Shown here: in pieces, positions 45,405 to 57,645 of the stretch
How positions within the stretch are numbered: the first letter of the stretch is position 1
Layout of the letters: each line of letters opens with the position of its first letter
From: Symmetrospora coprosmae
Lineage: Eukaryota; Basidiomycota; Cystobasidiomycetes; Symmetrosporaceae
Assembly (NCBI GenBank): GCA_008802785.1
Contig: VUYT01000020.1
Coordinates: forward strand, 341,258-405,257
DNA length: 64,000 bases
Reading direction: 5' to 3'
Position numbers and translations under genes: made by a program
Notes under the pieces: model-generated
Databases searched by the model: none
Told to the model about the DNA's origin: nothing
Seen by the model: the letters and a program-made list of their open reading frames with translations, nothing else

Positions 45405-47410
45405 TCACGTTACCGAGTCCTGCTGCTTCATGACAGCATCCTGCGCGGTCGCTGTGGGGGTCGGTATCTGCGATGCAGTATCGGTTTCCTGCTGAGTCGC
45501 GGTGCTCCTCCGCTTTTTGCGCGCTGCAGCGTTCCTCGCTGCCTTCTTCTCATCTGCAGTGAGAGCAGTGGTACCTGCAGCTGCTTTGGCTGTTCTCTGA
45601 CCGGAGGGCTTACGGTTCGACGGCTTCCGCTGCACGGTCGAGGGCGCTGCTGCTCCGGCACCTCCATCGAGGCTACTGCGCCCAGCAGCGACCGCGGCAT
45701 CCGCTACACCCGAAGGACCGGCAAGCGCCCCAGCGTTGGCTTCGCTTCGGCCTTGATCATTCGACTTGTCCTCTTGCTCCTTCTCTTCTCGTTCTCGCTC
45801 CTCCTCCTCCGTAGCGAGCCAGGTGCTCAGATCTGGTGGGATCTGCTGCATGGCCACGCTCGGAGCGCCATGCATAAAGCGAAGCCTCTCGAGGATACCG
45901 ACGCGGATACGCTCCAGGTCTTTGCGCGTGTTCTGGTTCTCCACTCTGCCGGTAATGGGCGGATGCAGCTTGTAGTCGGGCGCAAAAAAGCTATCGTACG
46001 ATGTGGAAGGCAGAAAAGCAGACAGCTCCTGGTGCTGGCCGACCAGAACTGCAGTCTCGTACGTCCAGCATCGCGCGACGTTTTTGACGGTGTATCCTCC
46101 TCCGCCCAGGACAAGGAGAGGTATGTTGAAGGCCTTGATGAAGCGGACGCACTCGCCGTGAGCGGCGATGGACAGATTGAAGGCTCCCAACCTGTCACAG
46201 CCTAGCGAATCGGCACCGCATTGCAGCACAATGGCTGAAGGGCGGAAGGTGTAGATTGTGGGCTCCATGATTGACTTGAAGAGCGAGACGTACGACTCGT
46301 TGTCGATGCCGTCCTGAAGCGGAATGTTCAGGCTGAAGTACTTGCCGAGCTGGTTCCCGATCTCGTCGATATGACCGGTACCCGGGAAGAAGCTCTCTGC
46401 GTATTTGTGGAAGGAGACGGTCAGGACGCGGTTCGAGTTGTAGAAGGCTTCCTGACTGTGGGCAGCGAGAGGCACGATCAGTATGGCTGAGACGGGGCGC
46501 TGCAGATCGTTTCGCAGGGCCAGACGTACACCCCGTCTCCATGGTGGATGTCGATGTCGATGTAAAGCACGCGCGCGTGGACCCTGCATGCGTGAAAGCT
46601 TCAGCTCCTGATAGGCAGGCCAGGAGCACCTGTTCACAGACTCACTTGAGAAGCTCGAGGATGGCCAGTACGATGTCGTTGATGTAGCAGAACCCACTTG
46701 CTTCGAACTTCTTGGCGTGATGAAGTCCGCCAGTCCAGTTGATGGCTATGTCCGTCTGTCCCGAGGCTAGCTTTTTGCCAGCAGCTACCGAGGCGCCGGC
46801 ATACTGCTTGAAGTAGTCGTACATCCCGTCGAAGACAGGGCAGTCGTCGCCAATGTTGAACTTGGAGAGCACGTTGCCGAATTGTGCGACGTTCTGCGGC
46901 GTGACCCTCGTGGAAGCACAGAGAGCTAGCTGCTCAGCAATGTACCAGGATAGCTGAGGTCGCAGTGCTGAATAGAGACCTACTTGGAGAGAAAGTCGAT
47001 GTAGTCTTCCTCGTGGAATGAGTGCAGCTCGTCTTCGGTTGCCATGCGAGGCTGGTAGACGTCCATGTGCTTATGCAGGCCATACCCCAGCACGAGGTGG
47101 TTTGTGAGGGTCAGACGCTGCGGTTTCATCGGATGGCGTTCCTGCACAGATAGAGCTCGGGTTCAGCTGTGCTGTACTGTTTAGCAGTGTCCGGCAGCTG
47201 TACACACCCCGAAGTGGTATTCTCCGACGTCCTTGGGGAAGAAGTACGAGACCTTTGGCTTGTGCTGGAAGGCGGGTCAGGCAGCAGGCAGGCAGGCGTA
47301 AGCTTCGCACCACATTCATGTTTGCGCCTACTCACTGCTGTCGCTGCGCTTCCGCCCCGCCAGCTTGCGCCTTCCAGCTCATCGTCGGCCTTTGCCGTGG
47401 ACGTGACCAT
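45405..47410 (-). CDS. HOS2: Class I histone deacetylase, Hos2/HDAC3 type
   Basis: Exons 47410-47336, 47264-47208, 47141-46984, 46906-46646, 46583-46526 and 46451-45405 give 551 residues. Sequence marks include [39 protein letters not shown] with zinc ligands in [40 protein letters not shown] and [20 protein letters not shown]. The [10 protein letters not shown]-like [13 protein letters not shown] and [17 protein letters not shown] place it with Hos2 (Set3 complex) rather than Rpd3. A ~150-residue basic, Ala/Ser-rich tail ([15 protein letters not shown]) follows the catalytic core. The fifth donor is uncertain: GTC at 46525 gives DGVYEAFY, GTGTAC six bases earlier would give DGEAFY. Confidence 0.92.
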
Positions 47411-47667
47411 CCCTGCTGTCCCTGCTAGTCGAGGCCCCTCGCTGCGTGTCTACGTAAGAACCGAGCGCTGAAGCAGGAGACACCGCCAGGATAGAGAACT
47501 GGGGCAGGCCAAAGTGGTGTCGCCTGTCGCTGTTCGGGGATGTTGAAGGGAGTGCGTCACCAGGGGAGGTGCCTGCAAGCCGGAGCTCTCAAAGTCACGA
47601 GATTCTGCGCGACACCTCCGTCACTCGCATTCCTTACGCTCTTCTGATTGAGAGGCACATTGCTAGC

Positions 47668-49279
47668 ATGGTACGCAGTCGAGCTACTGGCACACTTCTC
47701 AAGCCGCTGCACAACGCAGCCCTGATCTCCCGGAGCCATGCACGCAATCGCAAGATCTGGACGGCGCGGACCGTGATTTCGAATGACCCGGAAGAGCTGC
47801 TCGCATCGCTCCCAGCTCGGGACAGCGAGCTCGCAACCCGCAGCACCGCCGCAATCTTCACCGTCTCACGCAGTGTCCCGCCTCCTGTCCTGTCAAAGAT
47901 CGTAGACTATTTCCAGGGCTTCCCTTCGCGAGCCATCGGCTGCCTCTCGCTCGGCAACGAAGATGGAACCGGGCCCTACACCCTCTCCCACGCGATACAT
48001 CGCTCGCCAGAGAACGCGCTCGAGCTCGTCATCCCTTTCCGTTCCGACATCGAAGGAGTGCCAAAGATCGCGCTCGGGCGAGAGGTCGGCCGCAAGAAGC
48101 AAAAGGTTCACCAAAGCGAATGGGCAGGCGACGGGGCCGTCGTCCCAGAAGGCTTGCCGGACGAATTGAGCTCGTTGGAGTGGGTTCCCCGTCTATCAAG
48201 CTCCTTCTTCTGATTCAGCGCGGCTGATCAGCACTGTCCTTTTCCGTCCAGCCCCAGCCTGGTCTCGCAGATCGTGTACTTTACCGATGAGCAGCCCCAA
48301 GGTCTAATGAGGGCGCTGGACGCGGCTCTCCCAGGAGCAGAGAAGGTGCGTCTCACTAACTCCCTCGCGCTGCCTCTCCCCGCGTTGACGATCGTCAGCG
48401 AAACAGCTCGGCCTTCTTGCATCCTCCACACCCTTCTTTACTGGACGTGCGCATACAATGATATCGGGCAAAGACATCTTTTCTAAGGGTGCCTGTGGTG
48501 TCGCTGTATGCCGCTATCCGGCGCAAAAGCCTTTTGGCATCAGTCTCGACTATGGCGCATTAGAGCCGCTAGGGGATGCGCTCGAAGTGACCGTGTCAGT
48601 CGCTTTCGATCGTGGCGACTTTTGCCGTGGTCGGTACTTGTCAGCTGAAGCAACATTCTCGCCCTGTACCCGCTACAGCGCTAAAGGCAACATCATCCTG
48701 GAGCTCGCTGGCACTAATGCTACTCGCTTACTGCTGGAGAGGATCCAGCAAGGCTTTGGCGAAGTCATTAGTAAGGAGCAAGGCTTCTACATGGGTATTC
48801 TCCCAGAAGGAAAGGTGAGTATGGCATGCCGATCCGAGTCGAGGCTGCGTATTGATGTCTGTGCGATCCAGAGCGAATCCTCCCTAGCGTCCATGGTTGC
48901 CGTCCGTCCCATCCTGGCTGGAGACCCTTCGAGGGGTGCACTCTCGCTGGACACAGAAGCCAACATTACGCCAGGACAATACGTCCAGTTCTTTCACACG
49001 CCGGCCACCTCGTCAGCCGACTCCCGCAAGAGATTGACGGCAGCGCTGACTTCCGCCAACCTGTTCGGCCCAGGCCACCTAGTCTTCCAGTCAGACGCGA
49101 GCGGCGGCACCGGTCTGTCGGTAGAGAACACAAAGGAGGCCGTACAGCCCTCTGCAAGGATAGACAACAGCTCAGCGGGCTTCTTTGCTGCGAGCGAGCA
49201 TGGGTACATCGTTGGGCGGCCGGGAGAGGCAAGCTGGATCTGCAGCGTCCAGTCGAGCACAGGGGCAGTCGAGCTGTGA
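47668..49279 (+). CDS. FIST-domain-like protein
   Basis: Exons 47668-48179, 48252-48345, 48407-48814 and 48872-49279 give 473 residues. The frame stays open for ~150 bp upstream without an ATG; a separate upstream ATG at 47540 reads another frame. Segments LGLLASSTPFFTGRAHTM, KGACGVAVCRYP and AGDPSRGALSLDTEANITPG with GQYVQFFH resemble the FIST N and C domains, which in bacteria and F-box proteins are predicted to sense small ligands. The N-terminus (MVRSRATGTLLKPLHNAAL) is basic and could act as a mitochondrial presequence. The fungal role is unknown, and the assignment rests on motif resemblance only. Divergent to HOS2 across 257 bp (47411-47667). Confidence 0.65.
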
Positions 49280-49604
49280 ACAGTGCAAAGGGGGATAACG
49301 CTCAATTACGTATCTGGCTATGGTCAGTAGACGGACTGTCGGAAGAGCCTCGGCCTTAGACAGCTTCGTATAGACGCGATGACTGGTAGCCGCGTGCAAG
49401 CCTGGAGTTTCGGACAGAAGAGACGGCCTTCAGTCTCAAGCGATACGCACGGCGAGACTTATAACGCCAAGCAGGATGAGTAAGATGCTGTGGCCGTCGA
49501 GCGGATGAGAGGCGGAGAAGGGGTCTCTACGTAGCCTTGAGAAACGTGACCAGGGCGAGGCCAGGCTGCATCTTGCCTTTGCATTGTAAGGCGTCAAATA
49601 CACG
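49280..49604. other. Intergenic: FIST-like gene to LCB kinase
   Basis: 325 bp between same-strand genes; holds a 3' flank and the promoter of the sphingoid base kinase. No other element seen. Confidence 0.5.
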
Positions 49605-51946
49605 ATGGCAGGCGCTGCGGACCTGCCAGCTGCGGTACTCGCATCGAATGAGCTGCTCGTCACTCTGGATGCCACTGAGCGGGCGACGAACTTCACCCTG
49701 ACTGAGGATGGGCTGCACCTCGTCTCGGTCGACACGAGTGCGTGCTGCGCGAACAGTGCGCTTCCGGCCAGACAGCAGGAAGAACGAGCTGACGCCTTCC
49801 GCTCTCTCGATTCTATCAGCTGTACGCTCGTGGACGAATGCCCTTCTGTGCCAGGGTTCGCGTTGGCTCATAACACAAAGGGTCTATAGAGCGCGTCACG
49901 CTGACACGCTACCGACGTGTTCACACATAATGCGACAGCACCGCAACCGGCACACAGGGAGTTCCCCTACCTCAACATCCTCGGCGCCGATCTCACCACA
50001 TCCGACAAGGACGGTCGTGCATACATTGAGATCCGCGCCCATGACCTCAAGCAGCACGAAGGCGTCGCCGTTGTCAGAGGGCTAGTTCAGAAGGATCAAG
50101 CTGCAGAGGCGGAGGGCTGGGTTGGCCAGCTGCTGGCAAAGGCTTACCGTGGGCCTTCTCGCATACTCCTTCGTGCTCGCGGAGGCTGCTGATGCACGCG
50201 CTTTCTGGACCGCCACCGACACGCAGCGCCCGGCACGTCCCGTGGCAAGCGTCTGCGCGTCCTCATCAACCCGGCAGCTGGTGCAGGCAAGGCGAAAGCG
50301 AAGTGGATCAAACAGGTCGAGCCCATCTTCCGCTCGGCTGGGTGCGCCCTCGATGTCACCTGTAAGCTCGAGCGCTCCCGCCTGCGCATTCAAGCATATC
50401 GACTGACACGCAGCGCCACGACCGAAGATACCACATCGAATGGTCACGCGACGACGATCGCGCGAGAGCTTGACCTGTCGAAATACGATGCCATCGTGCC
50501 TTTCAGTGGGGACGGTCTCATCTACGAGGTCGTGAACGGCTTTGGCGCTCGACCAGATGCCTGCAAAGCACTGCGAGAGTGCCCGATTGGCGTACTCCCT
50601 GGAGGTGCGTTCCACGCTCAGTGAGTATGCTGGTTTACGGGCGACGATCTTAGCTGTTACCCATCACAGGCTCCGGCAATGCGCTGTCCTGCTCGCTGAA
50701 CGGGCCGAAGCTCGGCGTGCACCTCGGTCAGGCAGCACTGACCATCATCAAAGGTGGGCGACGGTATCTTGGGCTCTGGTTGCTCTTTCAGTGTCTTTGA
50801 GGTGCGAACTGACGTTAGCGATGTCCGAGCAGGCAAGCCTCTCGAGATGGACATCTGCTCCATCACCCAGGGCGACCGGCGATCCCTTTCCTTCTGCTCA
50901 CAAGCGTACGGGCTAATGGCAGACGTCGACCTGGGCACGGAGAACCTGCGGTGCGTTCCGTCATTGCCTTCATGCGATTCCTGCACCTTTTGAGCCAATG
51001 CTAATTCCTTACGTCATTGCACGCAGATGGATGGGCGGAAACCGATTCATTGTCGGCTTCATCCAGCGAGCCATTGCTGGGCCGTACTACGAGTGCGAGA
51101 TTAGCATGCGAATCCTCTCCGGCGACAAGGAAGCCATGAAGGCTGCCACTTTCTCGCGGTCTGGCGGGCATCCTGGAGGGGCACCGGGTCCCGATGGCAA
51201 CCCTTTTACGGATGCCGCTGCATCAAGCCAGGAAGATTCTTTGCCTCCACTGAAGTTCGGTACCGTCAACGACCCCATCCCCAATGGACCGGACATCAGT
51301 GTCGTGTCCGAAAGCAAGGCGTCCGGGTGGACCACAGTCAATGCACCAGTCTGCACCATGTACGCCGGCACGATACCGTACCTGGCGAGCGATCTGTTGC
51401 AATTCCCCATTGCAACGGCAGGCGAAGGGAGCATTGTGGTCTCCATTCTACCTGTCGTCTCCACCGCGACTCTCCTTGGTGTGAGTTGGGCGGAGGCGCT
51501 AAGTCACTTTAAAGGGAATCGGCTCAAGGTGTTGTTCTGCACTCCGTAGGCAATGGACGGCGCCGCCAGCGGCAAGCATTACGATCTCGCTCAGATGGAG
51601 TACTACAAGGTCGAGGCGGTGAGACGCATTGTTAGGCAAAGTGCCATTCTTCCCTCTCGTGGCGCTGACTTTCGTCTGCGTGCAAACAGTTCCGCCTATC
51701 GCCAAAGCCCAACAAGACTCGCTTTCCAAACTTTAGTGAGTGTCCGCTTCGCTTGTGTGCTGGTGCTACCCGCAGCAGCCGTCTGACAGACGGCCTCATT
51801 CGACAGTCTCGATCGATGGCGAGCACACACCCTTTGAGCCGTTCCAGGTCGAAGCACACCCAAGACTCGGGCGTGTCTTGAGCTTGCGAGATAGCTGGTT
51901 CCTGCCGAAGGAATGGACGCAGTCGCCCGAGACCAGGTCTACATGA
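49605..51946 (+). CDS. LCB4: Sphingoid long-chain base kinase (Lcb4/Lcb5 type)
   Basis: Ten exons: 49605-49737, 49939-50148, 50227-50361, 50428-50604, 50670-50753, 50833-50950, 51027-51480, 51550-51618, 51690-51735 and 51807-51946, giving 521 residues. It phosphorylates phytosphingosine/dihydrosphingosine. The diacylglycerol-kinase catalytic fold is clear: RVLINPAAGAGKAKAKW, then YDAIVPFSGDGLIYEVVNGF (SGDG at 186-189), GVLPGGSGNALSCS and the substrate-side Asp region FCSQAYGLMADVDLGTENLR with WMGGNRF. The C-terminal strand FRLSPKPNKTRFPNF with SIDGEHTPFEPFQVE is also typical. The acceptor of intron 3 was placed at CCGAAG since only that restores VTYTTSNGHA. The insertion GGHPGGAPGPDGNPF in the C-lobe is low complexity. 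Confidence 0.9.
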
Positions 51947-52672
51947 TCCGGGCCGGTCTGCCATGGTCTGCACTTCCCTTCCACGGTGTTGCCGCTTTGG
52001 AGGTCTGCGAGGTTGTTGTTGTATATAGGGCGTCTCCTGCTGCGTTCTGCTAGGGGAGTTGCGGGTAATTCCGCGGGAAAAGAAAGCCAGCCAGGGACGG
52101 ACCCGCTGGACGTCGACGGAAGCCGCACTTCGAATTTCACGAAGGACGCCAGCTGCCTGCAGCACATTATTCATCAGGCAGCAGTATACATCAGGAGTAC
52201 GGTAGCTACACACTGGCCGCACAAGCGCAGAACGCTGCAAGTGAGAATAGCTTCCGCTCAAAATCCGTGCACGGAGCTCTGGAGCAGCCGCTCCGTCACC
52301 CCAGGCTCCTTCCTTGTGGCACTCAGACTGCCAGTGGCAGCGGCGGTCGCGGCTCCCACCCCCGCCCCTCTTCTCGTCGTGGGTCGGGTCGGCGGTTCGG
52401 GTCGGGCATACGCACCTGCAAGAGCCAGCTCCATTATACTGCGACAGCATCGATTTTTGTGCAGAGTGTGCCGGGAGCTCCCTCGCGAGTCTCGTTCACC
52501 TGGACAGGGCAAACGGAAAGGAAGGAGACGGCGGTGCGACGGAGTCACCTGCACAGGCAGGAAGGAGCCACGGACAGCAGAGAAGGAATAGCACCAGCAG
52601 GAAGAAGCCAGCCAGCTACAGCCCGACGGAAAGGCAAGGCAAGGGAAGGCCTGTACGGCATCTGCCTGTCAG
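51947..52672. other. Intergenic: promoter and leader of the GATA factor gene
   Basis: 726 bp. A GTATATAG element at about 52021 could be a TATA box for a long leader of the GATA gene; the segment 52300-52670 is purine-rich and has short upstream open frames. No protein gene supported. Confidence 0.5.
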
Positions 52673-55600
52673 ATGGAGTCGCTCGTGGGCGTGGACGAGA
52701 TTGACTTCAGCTCGTACCTCGTCGACATCGAGGATCCACCCTACCCTCCTCCATCCTCCTCGTCCTCGTTGCCAGGCGGCAGCAGGGGCAACTCGAACGG
52801 CAGCGATGGAAGGAGTCAGGCAGCGTACTTGAATGGCAGCGGCAGCAGCGGGCTCGATAACCTCTTCCAACCAGCGCCGTCGTTGTCTTCGTCGTTCACG
52901 TCGACCACCGGCTTTGTCCCGTTCGACGCTGCCGCTCTTCCCGCCTTGGACTGGTCTGCAGCTGCAGGACGACCACTGGGGAAAGCAGGAGAAGGATCAG
53001 CGACGGGACTTTCAGAGGCTGAAGGGTCAGGTCACACGACTGTCACGCCGTCATCAGCTGCTGGAACAAGTGCTGCAATCGCCGCGCTGGCTCGGACAGC
53101 GTCTGTCACCTCGAGCACTTCAATGACACCGGCAGCGTTCGCTACCGCTGGCATGGCCTCGGCTTCTGGTAACCAGCATTCAGGAGGCTTCAATGGGCCA
53201 GAGAGTGCACACTCCCGCACCCTTTCAAGCGGAGACGCTGCCGTCATGCAGAACACCCTCGCTACGACCTCTGGCAGTCGCAGGGGTAGCCCGGTCCAAA
53301 CATCGCCAGCTGCGCGCTCGCGGGCGTCTAAAGCCAGCGGTAGCAGCGGACAGACGTCTCCTAGCTCGGCATCTGCCGCGTCGCATGCTGGTCTGCCATA
53401 CAATTACGACTTCGCGCATGACCCGTCAGCGGGTAGCGCCAGCACGCTCTCACGGAGGAGGGGATCCGACAAGGGCAAGGAGCCGGCTGTCAACAATGCA
53501 GGTGCAGCCACATCTACTGTGCCTCTGTATTCGCCGCCATCTCTCCTGCCAGAGAATGCGCTTTCTCCAAGCTCGGGACCGCAGTCATCGGTCAGAGCTC
53601 ATCGGAGTCGCCACCCTTCCGTATCCACTCTATCCACGTCCATCCCTACTTCCTCCTCATCGTGGCACGGTATGACTGCTTCGCCTGTGCCGTCCCAGAT
53701 GGGCTCATCGATCCCGACGACGGCGCCCCTGCGCCAGATGAAACCATATAGCCGGCCGACAGACGGCGTCAATGGAGCCGGTACTTTGGCAGCTGGTAGT
53801 GGGATTGGCGCTTCTTCTGGTGCATCCCTGGCGCGGCGACCATCAGCGAAAAGAAAGTCGATGCACGGGTCCAGCGTCTCCGCCAATGCCGGACCCGCCG
53901 CGGGACTCAGCTTTTCGACGTCCAACCCCGCTGTCCAGCAGCAGCAGAGCTACGATCCTTCTCAATATCACCACATGACCTTCCCCTCAGGCAACTCGCT
54001 TCCCGGCTCATCGCATCCTTTCGCAAACTTGTCTGGTATCGCAACCCAAGCCACATACCGCGATCCGGATCCGAACATTCTCTCGCCTACATCGCCCTCC
54101 CTCGAGTCGTTCGCTGGCTTCAACTTCGCCGAGCTCATGAGCCCGCCGCAAGCCTCATCGTCCGCGCCCAGGAGCAGTCTTTTCACGTCAAATTCTACGC
54201 ACGCCTCGCCGGTCAACAACTCCACAGCACCTTCGTCCACATCCGCATCGGGCTCGACCCCTAGTGAGACATTGCTATCCGCTGTCAACGCACCATCTCC
54301 ATTCGATCCTCGCAACTTCACCGATCTTACAATCGATCCCAATACAGCCTCGCTGGCCCAGCCCGGCGCAACATTGATACATGCTCGCACAAGCGGTAGT
54401 AGTTCTATGACGCATGAGGAGGTCGACAAGGCCATAGCACTCTCTGGAGTCGGTGGGAAATGGTTCAATTGGGTGGATTCGCAGAAGGAGCCAGCGGCCA
54501 ATTCGGAAGCCAAGGCAAAGGCTGCCGTTATGCCGGCTGTCGTGTCCACAGTGCTCTCTGCAGAGCCCGTGCTGCCGGCGCCACTCAGCAGCATCCGAGG
54601 GCGGGAGATGTCGGTCGGTCCGGGTGTTGGCGACGACCTCTTCGACGGGGAGTCGCCGGAATCCATGGCGGCGAATGACCCGCTAGCGACGCAACTTTGG
54701 CGCATGTGTGCAAAGGCGAAAGCGGGTCTTCCGAACGGGGCGCGCATGGAGAACATTACCTGGCGCATGATGAGCTTGAAGCTGAACAAGCAGCGAGCTC
54801 TCGAGGCCGAGGCGAACTCTCAGCGAGCCGCGCGAGAGGAGGCGGCCAAGACTGCTGCGAAAGCTAGCCACGTGGAGTCGCTGCAGGCAGACAAGCCTGC
54901 AGAAGACACGGCTGCGCCTGCACCAGCATCGGGAGAAGAGGAGGAAAGGGGTCGGCGGGGGCGTTCGCCAGCGTCGCAATCGGTGTCGCCGCAGAATCAG
55001 TGAGTATCGTACTGAATTAGCAGACAGAACACCACACTGACGCTCATACGCAGCGATGATTTCGGAGATATGGATTGGCGGCAGCAAAGTCGTTCGCGCT
55101 CGCGTGCTCCCCACAACATGGCTATGGGCGGAATGGACTGGCGAGCGCAGTCCCGGTCTCGCTCACGGGCGCCAGGCTCGCGGATCTCGATGAATCGCGG
55201 CTCGTCTGGCTTTCAATTACCGACGTACATCGACACGGCTCAGTCTATGGCATCTGCTCAGCGGACAGATGTCTACGCCTCTCGGCCCAGCTCGGCTGCC
55301 TCGACGAAGCTCGCTTTCGACAAAGGCAGTGCGCCACCGCTTTCCAGCAATGCCCACCAGCCGAGCGTTTACAACCGTACGGCGAGCGGGACCGACAACT
55401 ATAGTTCAATCGAGGCTACGCTCAAGCAGCTTATAGCTAGCGCCGAGTCTCCGCCCAGTCAGTCTGGCAGCAGTGGCCGGAAACGGAGTTCTGCAACTCC
55501 CGAGGCAGCTGCAGCTGCAGCTGCAGGACAGACAAGTAAGAAGGGTCCCGAGACGGAGAAGAAGGCTTCGCCAGGAAGAACAGCTCAGCCTAGAGCGGCT

Positions 55601-56501
55601 GCAGCCGCAGCAGTAACTGCAACGCAAAGTACACCCGCAACGCCTGCGGTGCCTGCGGCGGCATTTGCCTACGTTCCGCCGGCCCCACTGGCCGCTGCCG
55701 ATAACACATGGCTGCAACCTATGCAGAGTCTGGCCGATACTCCTGCTTCTTCGTACACGCCATCAAGCTTGGCTCAATCCTTCCAATCTCCCTCTGCAAT
55801 CCCCTTTTCGACCGGTTCGACGATTGTCACCGAGGGCGACTCGGGCTCGCAATCTTCGCAATCGCAGACGAGCATGTCGCAGTCTATCGAAGCGTATCTC
55901 GCCTCGCTCGAGTACAACAATACGGTGGGACCTGCATGGATCGACCTACCGTCGCATCGTAACGCAGGCAGTGTGCCCGGACTATTCAACGAGCAGGCCG
56001 TGAAGCACAATCAGCATGCCGAGTATGGGTTCCTGCCGAAACTTGTCCGCAAGACCAGCTTCGATGCGTCATATCCCGCACAGCTGGCTCAGCGGCAACA
56101 AAGGCAGGAAACGCTCAAGGGTGGCCAAGCAGTGCAGGTGAGGACGTCCCAGGCTCACTTTGCTGGGCAACGACCCTGACGTGCCCCACAACCAGTCTCC
56201 GCAGGCTCCTACCGGAGGCATGCAATCCAATCCGCCGAACTTTGGTAACCAGTGGCTGCGTAGCACGGCTGCGTATTCCACACCCCCGAGCCCATCGCAT
56301 CTCCATGCAAACGTGCCCTTCAGCTTCGCCCCCAATACCGGCGTGCCATATAATGCCATGCCAGGCCCGAATTCAGCAGACCTTACGGGCTCAAACCAGG
56401 ATGCCAACAGTGCTGCCCTCGAGGCGATCAGGCGACTGCAAACGGCTCAGGCCATGCAAGCAGCAAACAACCGGCAGCAACAGCAGCACCACTACCAGCA
56501 G

Positions 56502-56533
<32 letters not shown>

Positions 56534-57406
56534 AATGCAGCTTCAGATGCAAATGCAAATGCAGATGATGCAAAATGCTGGGTTCCCATCCTTCGTCGAT
56601 CCCACCATGCTTGCGCAAAGCGCTCCAGCTTTGCAGTCGATGATGCAGAATATGGCTCATTCATATTCGGGTAACCCGACACACGTCACACCCGCGCAGG
56701 TGCTGGGATCACAGTCGGCCTTCCCCTCGTACAACTTCAACAGCGCTCAGCAAGAACAGCTTGCCTCGCCCTGGCCAGGTGCAGTGCCGTCAACAGCAAC
56801 CTCGCCAGCAACCGTTGCGAGCGGTACGCCGGAGGATAGCGCGCATCAGGAAGAGGCCCTCGCGGCTTCCTTGGCTTCGTCGCGGTCGAACAGCACGACG
56901 AATGTCGCAGGCCTTGCCGGTTCTACTGCTTCAGCAGCGAACTCTGCACCGAAGAAAAGTCATAGCCGGCAGGCGAGCGCTTCTGGCGCTGCCACCTATC
57001 CCGCGCCCCCCGCTGATGCTGGCGCCGTGACATCGTGCATCAACTGCAAGACGACTGTGAGTAGAAGTACAGCCTTGTCCTCGCGTTCCAGCGCGCTGAT
57101 CCCGTCCCGCCGCAGACTACACCCCTCTGGCGCCGAGATGAGAATGGAAATCCGCTATGCAATGCATGCCAGCTCTTCCGGAAGCTGCATGGCTCTGATC
57201 GCCCCGTATCTCTTCACAATTCCGTCATTAAGAAGTAGGTCGAGGCGCTGCTCGCCTCGCAAAGGCCGGGCTGACCTTGCTCTCGCCTGTCCAGACGCAA
57301 TCGTACACGTACCAACAAGGAAAGCGTGCCCAAGAAGTCTGGTTCTCGCGCCGGCCGCAGTAGCGCGTCTCAGGCAAGTGCCGCACCGGTAGCCCCACCA
57401 CAATAG
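52673..57406 (+). CDS. areA: GATA-type zinc-finger transcription factor, AreA/Nit2/Gaf1 type
   Basis: Exons 52673-54999, 55054-56137, 56196-57056, 57116-57234 and 57295-57406 give 1500 residues. A single GATA finger near the C-terminus reads [25 protein letters not shown], then QLFRKLHG (Cys1418, 1421, 1439, 1442; Cx2Cx17Cx2C), with a basic tail [16 protein letters not shown]. About residue 680-710, [20 protein letters not shown] and [11 protein letters not shown] match the conserved block of fungal nitrogen-regulatory GATA factors. These factors activate nitrogen catabolic genes when preferred nitrogen is short. The remainder is Ser/Ala/Pro-rich with an SRSRSRAP duplicated motif, a poly-Gln tract and a Met/Gln run. 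Introns split the finger after CINCKTT and the basic tail after VIKK. Confidence 0.9.
56496..56534 (+). repeat. CAG/CAA tract encoding 13 glutamines in the GATA factor
   Basis: Thirteen Gln codons of mixed CAG/CAA, preceded by a shorter Gln/His run and followed by alternating Met/Gln codons. Probably an activation or condensate-forming segment; mixed codons suggest it is stably maintained. Confidence 0.85.
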
Positions 57407-57645
57407 ATATCTCGTTCACAGTAGTCATAGTCTAGCGCATGGATCGCTTTATTCCGGTCGTATAGAGTATCGCGTTGTTGTATGCACGCAAGGAAAGCTT
57501 GTATCTGCATTGGAATATAACAACGACAGTCGCATCTTGTCAACTGAACAGAAGCTTGGCGTGTATATGTATACGTGTTTCTGCTTGTCGCATCGGCCTG
57601 TCTATAAGAACCGTGTCTATGTCCATCTAAGCGGTCCGGGGTGGA

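Noticed and set aside
47540-47644. Upstream ATG frame before the FIST-like gene (MLKGVRHQGRC...)
   Set aside because: It looks like a mitochondrial presequence but ends in a stop and cannot be joined to the main frame by a clear intron.
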